DNA of 49,064 nt from a bacterium (GCA_027021615.1 JALUTY010000037.1:1-49064); one strand, 5' to 3'. Counted from the stretch's first letter, positions 1-8,895 are shown. Program-made: numbers and translations. The notes: a model not told the origin generated them from the letters alone.

Positions 1-1
1 C

Positions 2-103
2 AAAGTCGCGCTCACGGCCTGCATGCGCAAACTGATCACGATCCTAAACGCGATCGTCCGGGACAGGACTCCCTGGCAGCCCCGCTCCGCGGTTCCGGCT
101 TGA
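2..103 (+). mobile_element. IS110-family transposase, C-terminal fragment (cut by window edge)
   Basis: The first 33 codons of the window, ending at TGA 101-103, read as the C-terminal tail of an IS110/IS116/IS902-type transposase. Key pieces are TACMRKL followed by ILNAIVRDRTPW, the usual closing helix of these DEDD-type recombinases. Only this tail is inside the window, so whether the element is intact is unknown. The 120 bp after the stop hold no gene and would include the element's right end. The palindromic repeat copy at 224 begins just beyond; no sequence link between the two is visible. Confidence 0.75.
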
Positions 104-223
104 CACGCAACACAGTTGCTTGCCCCTTCCCTTGAGGAGTGCGGAGTGGGGGAAGAAACCTCGGCCCTGGATACCGTCCTCTGCACCGGCAACGGGCGCA
201 CAGCCAGGGGAAACGCCCCCGTC

Positions 224-497
224 CGTTACTAATACCAACGGAACTATTGTCAGATCTCCGGCGTTCACAAGGGAACCAGCGGGTGGGGGGCTGGGAGAGC
301 TGGGCGCGGCCCCTCACGTCGCCGCGCCCTCACCAAGCCGGAATCGCCTTGGAAGTTCCGGAACTCCCGCCACCGGCGCCCCGGCCTACCGGGCTGACGA
401 CGGCATGCGAAGGCGCGGCGAAAGGGGTGCCGCACTCGCGCCCGGCCGGAGCCAGCCCCCCACCCGCGTCCGGCAATACCTTCGTAGGCCTTAGTAG
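224..497 (-). repeat. palindromic MITE-like repeat, copy 1 (inverted relative to copies 2 and 3)
   Basis: This 274-bp segment is the reverse complement of copy 2 at 19646-19921 with roughly 95% identity by hand alignment. Its ends form an imperfect terminal inverted repeat: GTTACTAATACC at the left against GCTACTAAGGCC at the right. The centre (351-368) is a near-perfect palindrome, GGAAGTTCCGGAACTCCC. Subterminal G-rich blocks near both ends are also inverted, so the whole unit could fold as one long hairpin. It encodes no convincing protein. No clear target-site duplication is visible. Confidence 0.85.
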
Positions 498-753
498 CGT
501 ACCACCCCTTGCGGCCCCTGGAAGCCTCCTCGGGTACCGCAAAGGGTCCGTCCCTGGAACCGGAACCGAGGCCGCCCCCCAACTTCGGCACCTCCGACCA
601 CGTAACGGACGGGTGAGAAGGGAGGTGCAACCCAGCCGAGGGCACCGAAACAAGCTTGTCGGGGGCGACAGAAGGGGGGAAGATCCTAGCCCCACACTCC
701 CCCTCGCCCGTGATGCAATGCCGAAAAAGGCGGGGTCGTGCCCAGAGCGTGTG
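498..753. other. intergenic region, no gene recognised
   Basis: This stretch lies between repeat copy 1 and the leader repeat of the Crp/Fnr gene. Open frames through it have no recognisable domain and no ribosome binding site, and I see no RNA gene. The promoter of the downstream regulator is presumably here or in the following leader, but I cannot place it. Confidence 0.5.
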
Positions 754-828
754 GGAATCCGGGAGGTTTTCAAGCCTCCCAACATCCCAGCGTCCTAGCG
801 AAAGCTCCATGGAAGGAGACCCATCATG
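754..828 (+). repeat. leader repeat A with octamer array, shared with 37825-37896
   Basis: The 75 bp up to the Crp/Fnr start codon align with the 72 bp up to the FMN-binding gene at 37894, about 51 of the first 64 positions by hand. Shared parts are AGGTTTTCA, octamers of the CRTCCYAG type (three units at 775-798) and the ribosome-binding stretch CATGGAAGGA. In this copy GGGAGG...CCTCCC at 761-780 can form a hairpin. The two downstream genes are unrelated, so the leader itself is the repeated unit. Confidence 0.7.
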
Positions 829-1533
829 AGCGAACCTCGGTGCCTTTGCGAACGTCTCGCTGGCCCCGGGCCCCACCCCCGGTGCATCGGGCAGGTCTGG
901 CTGTTCGAGGGGCTCGACCCCGAGGCCCGGCAGATGGTGGCCCGGCATCTGGAACGGCGACGTTTGGAGCCGGGGGAGGCGCTGTTTCGCCAGGGGGACC
1001 GGGCCGACACCATGTACCTTCTGAAAGCAGGGGCCGTGAAGCTGTGGAAGGTCACCGAGGACGGCCGGGTCCTCACCCTCGACATCCGGCACGCCGGCGA
1101 CCTGCTGGGAGAGAGCGTGTTCCTGGAGGAGGAAGGGGAGTACCCCGTCTCGGCCACGTGCCTCGAGCCCATGTTCGTCTGCGGCGTGGCCAAGGACCGG
1201 TTCGAGCGGTTGGTGGAGGAGAACCCCCGGATCGGCTTGAGGGTGATCCGAAACCTGGCCCGGCGTATCGAGCAGTTGCGGAGCAAGCTAGAGGCCCTGT
1301 CGGAGCCCATGCTGGAGGAGCGGATGTACCGGGTTCTCGTGAACGTGGCCCGTGAGGTGGGAACCCCGGGGAAGGGAGGTTGGGTGATCCCCTTCCCCCT
1401 CACCCACGAAGAGATCGCGTTTCTGGTAGGAGCCCATAGGGTGAGCGTGACCCGGGCCCTGGCACGGCTTCGGTCCGCGGGCCGTGTTCGGGCCGAAGGC
1501 AGGAATCTGTTCGTGGCCGAGGGGCCCCCGTGA
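826..1533 (+). CDS. Crp/Fnr-family transcriptional regulator
   Basis: This 235-residue protein has the Crp/Fnr layout: an N-terminal cyclic-nucleotide-binding-type beta-roll (about residues 30-140, with FRQGDRADTMYLL and GDLLGES), a dimerisation helix, and a C-terminal winged helix (about 165-230, with LTHEEIAFLVGAHRVSVTRAL). The ATG follows AAGGAG at good spacing. The N-terminus carries three cysteines (C6, C8, C20) and another sits near residue 110. This resembles redox- or Fe-S-sensing Fnr proteins but does not match the E. coli FNR spacing. Its targets cannot be told from position: the leader is a repeat and the next gene is convergent. A redox or NO sensor is plausible. Confidence 0.9.
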   Translation: MSEPRCLCERLAGPGPHPRCIGQVWLFEGLDPEARQMVARHLERRRLEPGEALFRQGDRADTMYLLKAGAVKLWKVTEDGRVLTLDIRHAGDLLGESVFLEEEGEYPVSATCLEPMFVCGVAKDRFERLVEENPRIGLRVIRNLARRIEQLRSKLEALSEPMLEERMYRVLVNVAREVGTPGKGGWVIPFPLTHEEIAFLVGAHRVSVTRALARLRSAGRVRAEGRNLFVAEGPP

Positions 1534-1546
1534 GGGAGGAACGGGC

Positions 1547-2539
1547 TCAACCCTTCTCCGCGAGGCCGGGACCGGGACGATAAGGCTCACCGAACTCCCG
1601 GACCACCCCGCCGTTCGGTGCGGTCTCCAATAGCTCCAACGCGGCCCGCACCACCGCGGCCTGGCGCTCCCGGTCACCCGGGGCGCCCAGGGGCCGACCA
1701 ACAGGATGCCGGGTCAGGAGCACCCGCGGCAGCCGCATCTCCCGGGCCACCTTCTCGAACGCCTTCACGTACACGGCCACGGTAGGGATGCCGGCGGACT
1801 CGACCGTGCGGGCGACGTGTCCCACGGACACGTGGCACACCGGTCAGACCGGCACCAGAAGCACCGCGGCCACCCCCTCGTCCCGGAGGAGCCCGGCCCA
1901 CCGGGGAGCATGGTCTCTTAGCAGGCGGAGCTGGGAGCAGGCACCCACGAACGAGTAGAAGGTTCCGGCCCGTCGCCCGATCGCGCCCTCGGCCTCCAGC
2001 TCCCGCAGCCGGCCCACGGGGAACACCACGTTGGGGTCGGCCTGGGCGGCCCGCACGTCGTAGCCGCCGTGGCGCACCCGCAGACGCTCGGCCGGCACGT
2101 CGGCCGGGATCCGGCTCAGCGTGGGCGGCGCCTTCAGAAACTCCTTGATCCGACGGCAGGCCTCCTGCTGGGTCATGCCCTTCACCCCGAACGGCTCGGG
2201 ATCGTCGTCCTTGACGAAATGTCCGCTCGAGGTCAAGAGCCCCACCACGGATTCCCGCACGGGTTTCTCGAGGGGTGCGAACGGAGCGTCTTCGTACGTC
2301 CATCTCCCACCCCCCTCTCCTGCATAGGCCCGAGCCTGCCACTCCACGGCCAGCCGGACGAGACGTCCGGCATCGCCGTCGTCCACGGTGCGCCCCAGGT
2401 TCTCAAGGAGCTCCCGAAAGAACTCCGCGGCGTCCTCGTTGGACAGGTTTTTCAGAAACTTGAACGCCAGGTCGCTTCGGGATCCGTAGAAGAACGAGTT
2501 CTTGAACGCCTCGAAGGTCTCCGTCACGGGCTCGGGCAT
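1547..2539 (-). CDS. GrdB-like (PF07355) selenoprotein with in-frame UGA selenocysteine
   Basis: The frame from ATG 2539 (behind GGAAGGAG) continues through an in-frame TGA at 1846-1844 to a stop at 1547. Read as selenocysteine, the TGA gives a 330-residue protein with VPV-U-PVCH at residues 229-236, a U-x-x-C redox motif. The sequence resembles the glycine/sarcosine/betaine reductase selenoprotein B family; after the UGA comes a conserved-looking SVGHVART stretch. A hairpin with an 8-bp perfect stem starts 10 nt after the UGA, as expected for a bacterial SECIS. No grdA, grdC or grdD genes are nearby, so glycine reduction itself is unlikely; a stand-alone selenol/thiol oxidoreductase is more probable. 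It lies 30 bp downstream of a CMD-family gene and probably shares its transcript. Confidence 0.85.
1815..1833 (-). promoter_or_regulatory. candidate bacterial SECIS hairpin
   Basis: On the coding strand ACGTGTCC-GTG-GGACACGT forms a perfect 8-bp stem with a 3-nt loop that starts with G. It begins 10 nt after the UGA at 1846-1844. Position and loop G fit the apical stem-loop recognised by SelB in bacterial selenoprotein mRNAs. The hairpin lies inside the coding sequence, as it must for bacterial Sec insertion. Confidence 0.7.
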
Positions 2540-2569
2540 GGGGCTGCTCCTTCCGGGTCTCAAGGGCAC

Positions 2570-3100
2570 TCAGAAATCCACGTCCACCTGGAGGGCGTCC
2601 AGGAATCGGTTAAACGCCACGAACACCTCCATCACACCCAAGGCCTCCACGATCTCGGCGTCGGTGGCGCCCTCGGCACGGACCGTCGCGAGCAGAGCGT
2701 CGGGCAGGCGATGGGGATCGGCGTTGGCATGGCGGGCCAGGCGGATCAGCGCCTTTTCCTTGGGCGAGAAACCGGCCCCGTCCGGGTCCTCCACAATGCG
2801 GGCAATCTCGTCCTCGCACGCACCGATCGCCTGCAGGGCCGCGGTGTGGGCCGCCACGCAGTATCGGCAGGCGTTGTCCTTCGACACGAGCACCGCGATG
2901 GCCTCCTTGACCCTGCGGGGGAGGAGCCCCCCCATCATGACGGCCTTCACCTTGTTCCAGTTCGCTTGAAGGAGCCCGGGGAAGTGGGCCTGGGTCCGAA
3001 ACAGGTTCGGCACCCTCCCGAAAGCCTCCCGGATCTCGGCGAACACGGTCTGCACCTCGGGGGATGCGTCGGTGGGATCGATCGGCGGCACGCGGGGCAT
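2570..3100 (-). CDS. carboxymuconolactone decarboxylase / AhpD-like peroxidase-related protein
   Basis: This 176-residue protein carries the AhpD-type redox motif C78-RY-C81-VAA-H85 in the all-helical CMD fold. In this family the C-x-x-C-x-x-x-H site gives thiol-dependent peroxidase or disulfide reductase activity. Length and motif match the peroxidase-related subgroup. The ATG follows AGAGGTG. It is the first gene of a two-gene unit with the GrdB-like selenoprotein, which suggests both act on thiol or peroxide redox chemistry. The physiological substrate is unknown. Confidence 0.85.
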   Translation of the reverse strand: MPRVPPIDPTDASPEVQTVFAEIREAFGRVPNLFRTQAHFPGLLQANWNKVKAVMMGGLLPRRVKEAIAVLVSKDNACRYCVAAHTAALQAIGACEDEIARIVEDPDGAGFSPKEKALIRLARHANADPHRLPDALLATVRAEGATDAEIVEALGVMEVFVAFNRFLDALQVDVDF

Positions 3101-3189
3101 GGCGGCACCTCTTTGCGGGTTGGGAGGCCACAGAAGCTCGGTCCGTCAGAGAGATGAACCGTTTTTAATACACCGTACGCGGCGGGGAT

Positions 3190-3213
3190 GTAGCGCAGGC
3201 TACCTCTAAGAGG
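3190..3213. other. small tandem hairpins between CMD gene and RND operon
   Basis: GTAGC-GCAG-GCTAC (3190-3203) is followed at once by CCTCT-A-AGAGG (3203-3213). They lie 33 bp beyond the stop of the RND-OMF gene and may contribute to its termination. There is no T-run, so a factor-independent terminator is not established. Confidence 0.3.
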
Positions 3214-3245
3214 CCATCGTACAGGCAGTCCCGACGGGAGGCCGC

Positions 3246-6200
3246 TCAGGGCCGAGGGGGCTCCGGAGCACCGAGGCTACCCCCGGCCAGGGCCACCTGG
3301 AGCCGGGCGATCTCCGCCTCTCTGCGTGCCTGCCGAAGGAGGGCCCGGGCCTCGAGCAGGGCCGCCTCGGCGTCGAGCACGTCGTTGATCACCCCTTTGC
3401 CCGCGCGGTACTTGAGCTTCTCCACCCGCAGCGCCTCCTCGGCCTCCTTCACCTCGGTGCGGACGGCCTCGATCCGGGCCCGGGCGCCTTCCAGAAGGGC
3501 CCGGGCCTGCGTCTCCTCCCGCCGTGCCTGGAGGAGCAACTTCTCCCGCTCGGCGCGGGCCTCCACGGCCCGGGCCCGGCTCTGCCGGATGCGGCTCCTG
3601 CGAAGCCCCCCGTCGAGCCAGGGGAATGTGATCCGAAGGCCCACGACCGCGTCGTCCTCCCACGGATCGTCTTCGCCCCCGGGGGTCAGGGGGGTGGGAT
3701 CCGGGGCCCCGTACAGGGCGTAGGAGGCCTGGACCTCCACGCGGGGGTAGAGCCGTTTCCGGGCCGCCTCGGCTTCGGCCTCGGCCGCCTGGGCCTCGGT
3801 CTCGGCGGCACGCAGGTCGGGCCGGTCCGGTTTCGGCCCTACGGGTGGGGGCGCCCCCACCTCCCGCGGATCTTCGTGGGCCAGCGGGGGAATCTCCGCA
3901 CCTTGCCACCCCATGGCCTCCCCCAGGGCGGCCATCAGGGCCTTGCGCTGGGCCTCCAGGTCGGCGATGCGGCTTTGCACCCGGGCGAGCCGTACCCGCA
4001 CCTTCAGCGCGTCGATCCGGGGGGCCTTGCCGCGGGCCACGAGTCTCCGGGTGGTCTGCTCCAGGGCCGTCAGGCTCTTCTCCGTGGCCCGGGCGGCCTC
4101 CAGGACCTCATCGGTGGCGAGAACCCCGAGGAACGCCTGGGACACGCGGAAGATCACCTCCTGCCGAACCCGTGACTCCAGATCGGCGCCGGCCTCCTTC
4201 CGGGCCAGGGCGGCCCGCACCCGGGAGCGGGTCTCGCCGAAGTCCCAGATCAGGGCCCGGGCGAACAGGCCGGCATCCGCCCGCCACCGGTCCGAGCGCT
4301 GGACATCTCCGGTGGCTCCGGGGAGCAAGACGTGCTCCTCCTGGGTCCACGCGAGCCCCCCGACGAGATCGACCCGAGGACGCAAGGGGGCGGCCGTCTC
4401 CTCCACGCCCGCCGCCCGCCGGTCCACCCGGGCCCGGGCCGCGTGGAGGCTCGGGTTGTGGGCCAGGGCAAAGGCCACGGCAGCCTCCAGGGTCAGGGGG
4501 CCGGGGGAAGGCTCTTCGGCACGCGGCGCGGCCGGCAGGACCAGCAAGGCCACGACCGCGGCGGCCGCGGCCGCCGTTCGGCGACGCGCGGACACCCGCC
4601 GCAGCCCGGCGGCCGCGGAGTCGAGGGCCGAGTAGATCACGGGCACGGCCACGGTGGTGACCACCGTGCCCACCAGGAGCCCCGCGCCCGCGGCGATGCC
4701 CAGGGGGCTCATGCGCTCCAGCCCCACGGCCATCTCGAAGATGAGAGGGGTGAAGCCGATGACGGTGGATCCCGCGGTCATCAGGATCGGCCGCAGCCGC
4801 AGCCGCACCGACTCCACGATCGCCTCGTCCTTGGGGACCCCCTTCCTGCGGGCCTCGAGCACGAAGTCCAGGAGCAGGATCGCGTTGTTCACGATGGTGC
4901 CCCCGAGCAGGATGATCCCCATGAACGCGGGCTTGCAGAAGGGCTTGTCGAACAGCAGGAGACCCCACATGGCCCCGGCCACGGCCAGGGGGATCGCGGT
5001 CATGATCGTCACCGGGTGGCCGAACGACCGGAACATGGCCAGGAGCAGGATGTAGAGGAGCACGATCCCGACCACGAGGGCCCGCCCCATCTCGGCCTGG
5101 CTCTCCCCCATGTCCCGCACGGTGCCGGCCACCGTGAGCGTGTAGCCGGCGGGAAGCTTCAGATCCGCGAGGCGGCGCCGGGCCGCCGCGGTCACCTGGC
5201 CGATGGTGAGGCCGGTGTTGCCCGCCGTGATGTCGATGGTGGGCACGAGGTTCTCGCGGGTGATGAACGGCTGGATCCGGGACGACCCGGTGGTGGCCAG
5301 CGTGCGCAGGGGCACCAGGCCCTTGGCCGTGGGGATCATGGCCTCGGCCAGATGGGCCGGGTCGGCCACCTGGTCGGCCCGGTACCGGACCCGGATGGGA
5401 ATGTCCAGGTAGTCCGACAGCCGCAGCCGGGTGGCCGGGATCCCTTGCACGGCGGCCCGGAGGTTGCGGGCCACGTCCTCGGGGGAGGTGCCGTACAGGC
5501 GCGCCAGGGCCGGGTCCACATGCACCCGGGTCTCGGGCTTGTCCAGGTACCAGCTTCGGCGCAGATCGACCAGGCCGGGGGTTCCCCGCAGCCGGGCGAT
5601 CACCCGGTCGGCCAGGCGGTCGAGCACCCGGGGGTCCGGGCCGGAGAGAATCAGGTCGAAGGGGGCCTTGGTCGTGGACACGGGCGTGGCGCCGTACTCC
5701 GAAACCCGGAAGGTGCGCACCCCCGGGATTGTCCGCAGGGCCTCCCGCCACCGGCTCTCGATCTGCCAGATCGTGTCGGAACGCCGGGTGCGGTCCACGA
5801 GGTGGACGGTGAGCCGGGCCGTCTGGGTGGTGGCCCCCCCGCCGCCGAAGCTCACGGCCCCCGGCTCCGACCCCACCACGGCGGACACGGCTTCCACCCC
5901 GGGCGTTTCGTAGATCATCCGCTCCACCCGCGCCAGGGTCCGCTCGACCTCCTCGGGGCGGGCGGAGGCCTCGGTGTCGAACTCCACGATGGCGATGCCG
6001 GTGTCCATGGGGGGCATCTCCTCGGCCCCCAGGAGGGGCTTGACCTGGGTCCGGGTGACCGCGAGGAACGCCATCATGAGCCCCAGAAAGAGCCAGCGGT
6101 GGCGCAGCCCCAGGCGCACGAGCCCCACGTACAGATCGGTCAGACGGTCCACGGCCCATCCGACGGGCGAGACGAGGCGCTCGATCCGGTTCTTGCGCCC

Positions 6201-7694
6201 GTGGGGCCGGGCCAGGAGCCGGGAGGCGACAATGGGCACCACGGTGAGCGAGATCAGGAGCGAGGCCACCAGGGTGGAGATGATCATGAGGTTCAAGGGG
6301 GCCATGATGCGGCCCGTGAACCCCTTGGTGAACAACACGGGCACCAGCACCACCACGGTGGTGAGCATGCCGGCCGTGATGGCCAGGGCCACCTCCCCGG
6401 TGCCCTCGATCGCGGCCCGCCGGGCGTCCGGAACCTCCATGGCCCCGTAGTGCCGGTACACGTTCTCGAGGACCACGATGGAGGCGTCCACCACCATGCC
6501 CACCGCAATGATGAGACCCGAGAGGGTCACCATGTTCAGCGTGTGGGGGCTGAACCACAGGACCACCAGGGAGGTCAGGAACGACAGGGGGATCGAGACG
6601 CTCACCACGGCGGCGGCCCGGAGATCCGCGAGGAACAGAAAGATCACCAGCACGGTGAGGGCCACGGCCTGCCACAGGGAGGTGCGCATGCCGTGGACAT
6701 TGATGTCGATGATGGGCTGCTGGTCGTCCGTGACGGAGAAGGCGAGATCCGGGAACCTCCGCTCGATCTCGGGAAGGGCCGTTTTCGCGTTGCGGATCGC
6801 CTCCACGGTGTTCCCCCCGTCCGCCCGGAGAAGGTTGAGGGCGATGGCGGGTTTTCCGTTTCCGTGGTAGAAGCTGCGGGGGTCGGCCTCGTCGAGGGAC
6901 ACCCGGGCCACGTCGGCCAGGCGCACCTGACGGCCGTCCGGGGTAGAGGCCAGGGGGAGCTCCTCCAGGGCCCGGGCGTTGGGGAACTCCCCGGACACCC
7001 GGACCAGGTACTCTCCCTTGGCCCCGTACACCACGCCGGCGGGGCTCGAGACGTTCTGTTGCGCCAGCCGGGCCAGCACCTGGCCCAGGGAGAGCCCCCG
7101 GGCCGAGAGGCCGTCCCGGTCCACCCGGACCACCACCTCGGGCTGGTGCCCGCCGAACACGTCCACATCGGCCACGCCCGGAACCCCGAGGAAGAAGTCC
7201 TTGAGGTCGTTTTCCGCCAGGAGCCGAACGTCGGCCAGGGTCTTGAGGCTGCCGGGCTTCGGGCGCACCGCCAGGGTGAGGATGGGGCGGTTGGCGTCGG
7301 TGATCCGGTAGATCCGGGGCTCACGCACATCAGCCGGCAGGTCCCCGCGCACCCGGGCCACGGCGTGTTGCACGTCCACCACGGCCTCGCCCACCGGCTT
7401 CTCGTAGACGAACTCGGCGTTGATCGAGGAGACCTCGTCCCGGGACGTGGACACGATGCGTTTCAGGCCGGACAGGGTGTTCAGCTCCTTTTCGAGAACC
7501 TGGGTGATCTTGTCGGCCACGTCGTCGGCCGAGGCTCCGGGCTCCACCGTGACCACCACCACCTGCGGGGGCACGGTGTCCGGAAACAGATCCGTGGGCG
7601 TGCGCCAGAAGGCGAAGGCCCCCAAGGCCACGACCACCAGCGACAGGGCGAGCACGGTGTAGGGGTTGCGAAGGGCAAACCGAGTCAGGTTCAT
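3246..7694 (-). CDS. RND efflux transporter fused in frame to a TolC-family outer-membrane channel
   Basis: One frame of 1482 codons runs from ATG 7694 (overlapping the adaptor stop as ATGA) to 3246. Residues 1 to about 1025 are a complete RND permease: N-terminal helix, periplasmic porter loops, GMVVDASIVVLENVY in helix 4 and closing helices ending near VIYSALDS. With no stop, residues of about 1030-1055 form a basic-then-hydrophobic, signal-peptide-like segment (around 4520-4600), and the rest is a TolC-type outer-membrane factor with two repeat halves. Helix 4 keeps the first of the two proton-relay aspartates of AcrB and has Ala in place of the second. RND-OMF fusions are known in Bacteroidetes CzcA/CusA-type pumps. 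Substrate is unknown, though a MarR regulator suggests drugs or organic compounds. Confidence 0.9.
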   Translation of the reverse strand: MNLTRFALRNPYTVLALSLVVVALGAFAFWRTPTDLFPDTVPPQVVVVTVEPGASADDVADKITQVLEKELNTLSGLKRIVSTSRDEVSSINAEFVYEKPVGEAVVDVQHAVARVRGDLPADVREPRIYRITDANRPILTLAVRPKPGSLKTLADVRLLAENDLKDFFLGVPGVADVDVFGGHQPEVVVRVDRDGLSARGLSLGQVLARLAQQNVSSPAGVVYGAKGEYLVRVSGEFPNARALEELPLASTPDGRQVRLADVARVSLDEADPRSFYHGNGKPAIALNLLRADGGNTVEAIRNAKTALPEIERRFPDLAFSVTDDQQPIIDINVHGMRTSLWQAVALTVLVIFLFLADLRAAAVVSVSIPLSFLTSLVVLWFSPHTLNMVTLSGLIIAVGMVVDASIVVLENVYRHYGAMEVPDARRAAIEGTGEVALAITAGMLTTVVVLVPVLFTKGFTGRIMAPLNLMIISTLVASLLISLTVVPIVASRLLARPHGRKNRIERLVSPVGWAVDRLTDLYVGLVRLGLRHRWLFLGLMMAFLAVTRTQVKPLLGAEEMPPMDTGIAIVEFDTEASARPEEVERTLARVERMIYETPGVEAVSAVVGSEPGAVSFGGGGATTQTARLTVHLVDRTRRSDTIWQIESRWREALRTIPGVRTFRVSEYGATPVSTTKAPFDLILSGPDPRVLDRLADRVIARLRGTPGLVDLRRSWYLDKPETRVHVDPALARLYGTSPEDVARNLRAAVQGIPATRLRLSDYLDIPIRVRYRADQVADPAHLAEAMIPTAKGLVPLRTLATTGSSRIQPFITRENLVPTIDITAGNTGLTIGQVTAAARRRLADLKLPAGYTLTVAGTVRDMGESQAEMGRALVVGIVLLYILLLAMFRSFGHPVTIMTAIPLAVAGAMWGLLLFDKPFCKPAFMGIILLGGTIVNNAILLLDFVLEARRKGVPKDEAIVESVRLRLRPILMTAGSTVIGFTPLIFEMAVGLERMSPLGIAAGAGLLVGTVVTTVAVPVIYSALDSAAAGLRRVSARRRTAAAAAAVVALLVLPAAPRAEEPSPGPLTLEAAVAFALAHNPSLHAARARVDRRAAGVEETAAPLRPRVDLVGGLAWTQEEHVLLPGATGDVQRSDRWRADAGLFARALIWDFGETRSRVRAALARKEAGADLESRVRQEVIFRVSQAFLGVLATDEVLEAARATEKSLTALEQTTRRLVARGKAPRIDALKVRVRLARVQSRIADLEAQRKALMAALGEAMGWQGAEIPPLAHEDPREVGAPPPVGPKPDRPDLRAAETEAQAAEAEAEAARKRLYPRVEVQASYALYGAPDPTPLTPGGEDDPWEDDAVVGLRITFPWLDGGLRRSRIRQSRARAVEARAEREKLLLQARREETQARALLEGARARIEAVRTEVKEAEEALRVEKLKYRAGKGVINDVLDAEAALLEARALLRQARREAEIARLQVALAGGSLGAPEPPRP

Positions 7695-8854
7695 CGCACC
7701 GCCTCCACGAGCTCCCCGGCGGCCAGGCGGTTCCACCCGAGGTAGGTGCTCACCACGACCTCGGTGCCCGGCTCGACGCCTTCGACCGCTGCGAGCCCCT
7801 CGCGGACGATCCGGGGCGTCACGGGGATCGGGCGGGTCCTCCCCCCGGCCACGGTGAACACCGCCGTTTTCCCGTCGGGCGTGCGCACGAGGGAGGCCTC
7901 GGGCACGAGCACGGCGTTCTCGAACCGCTGGAGCACGACCTCCAGGGGATGGAACGTGCCCGAGGCCAGGGGAGGCCCGCCGGGCGCGTAAGCCTCCATC
8001 GTGCACGTGCGGTCGGGGTTGAGGGACGGATAGACGCGGTCGACCCGGAGCGTCAGGTCGAGATCCCCGATCCGCACGGTTGAGCCCCGGCCGACCCGGC
8101 CCAGGTCTCCCTGGGGCACGTCGAACGCCACCCGCCACCGGGACGTGTCCTCGACCCTCACCAGGGGGCGGCCCGGAACCCCCAGGTCGCCGGGGTCGCA
8201 CAGCCTCCGGGCGACCACGCCCGGGAACGGGCTTCGGATCCGGGTGTAGGCGAGCCGGGCGCTCACCTCCCCGAGGCGCCGGCGCAGCGCCTCGACCTGC
8301 CCCTGGGCCGCGGCCAGGGCCTTTCGCGCGGCTTCGAGCCGTCCCAAGGCCTCGTTCAGCCGGTCGGCCGTGGCGTCGGCCGCGGCCTGCGCGATCGCCC
8401 CTTCCCGGGCCAGGGCCGTGTCCCGCTCCACCTCCCGCTGCCAGTAGGCGGCGGTCCTCTCGAGCGAGGCCGCGGTGGCGGCCTGGGCCTCGGCCTGGGC
8501 CTCGGCCTGCCGGATCTGGGCCTCCACCCCGGCCGCTGCGTTGCGGAGTTCGTCGTCGTCCAGGACCACGAGAACCTGCCCCTTCCGGACCCGGTCCCCT
8601 TCGCGGACCTTCACCTCCAGAACCCTCGCGCCGATCTGGGCCGACAGCTCAGCGGCCTGCCAGGGGAGCACCCGGCCGAGAAACGCACGCCGGTCCTCGA
8701 GGGTGCCGATGGCGGCCCGGGCCACCCGAACGGGAGTGGGGCGCAGGGTCGGGGCCGGGGCAGCCGCCACCCGGGCCCTTTTGCTCTTCACGGCGAGAGC
8801 TCCGCCCGCCGCGAGGGGAACGAGGGGGAGAAGGAGGAAAAGCGTTCGACGCAT
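7691..8854 (-). CDS. RND efflux periplasmic adaptor (membrane fusion protein, HlyD/AcrA family)
   Basis: This 387-residue protein has an N-terminal membrane anchor or signal (MRRTLFLLLPLVPLAAGG), a lipoyl half-motif (AQIGARVLEVKVREGDRVRKGQVL), a long alanine- and glutamate-rich coiled coil (about 105-195), the second lipoyl half (TRIRSPFPGVVARR) and beta-barrel and membrane-proximal domains. The ATG at 8854 has AAGGAG six bases upstream; an in-frame ATG seven codons earlier has no such site. It overlaps the pump gene by ATGA, so the two are translationally coupled. It would join the RND pump to its fused outer-membrane channel. Confidence 0.93.
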   Translation of the reverse strand: MRRTLFLLLPLVPLAAGGALAVKSKRARVAAAPAPTLRPTPVRVARAAIGTLEDRRAFLGRVLPWQAAELSAQIGARVLEVKVREGDRVRKGQVLVVLDDDELRNAAAGVEAQIRQAEAQAEAQAATAASLERTAAYWQREVERDTALAREGAIAQAAADATADRLNEALGRLEAARKALAAAQGQVEALRRRLGEVSARLAYTRIRSPFPGVVARRLCDPGDLGVPGRPLVRVEDTSRWRVAFDVPQGDLGRVGRGSTVRIGDLDLTLRVDRVYPSLNPDRTCTMEAYAPGGPPLASGTFHPLEVVLQRFENAVLVPEASLVRTPDGKTAVFTVAGGRTRPIPVTPRIVREGLAAVEGVEPGTEVVVSTYLGWNRLAAGELVEAVR

Positions 8855-8868
8855 GACAGACTCCTTGA

Positions 8869-8895
8869 TTAGCAACGCATTAATTGCTTAGCTAA
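8869..8895. promoter_or_regulatory. candidate MarR operator upstream of the adaptor gene
   Basis: In the 58-bp gap between marR and the adaptor gene lie TTAGCAA (8869-8875) and the perfect palindrome TTAGCTAA (8888-8895). The half-site TTAGC recurs in the palindrome in front of marR at 9381-9392. This suggests that the MarR protein controls both its own promoter and a second promoter or site inside the operon. Confidence 0.5.

Noticed and set aside
224-497. Integron attC site or group II intron end for the palindromic repeat
   Set aside because: It lacks the paired RYYYAAC/GTTRRRY core arrangement and any intron domain V or reverse transcriptase; the TACTAA ends fit a MITE-like element better.
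1547-1840. A separate 97-residue protein starting at GTG 1840
   Set aside because: It is the C-terminal part of the GrdB-like selenoprotein, with no ribosome site of its own and a SECIS hairpin just after the UGA.
4108-7745. Very long open frames on both strands across the RND gene, some over 800 codons
   Set aside because: They are composition artefacts of high-GC DNA: low-complexity Gly/Pro/Arg/His-rich, without domains, while the other frame is a textbook RND protein.
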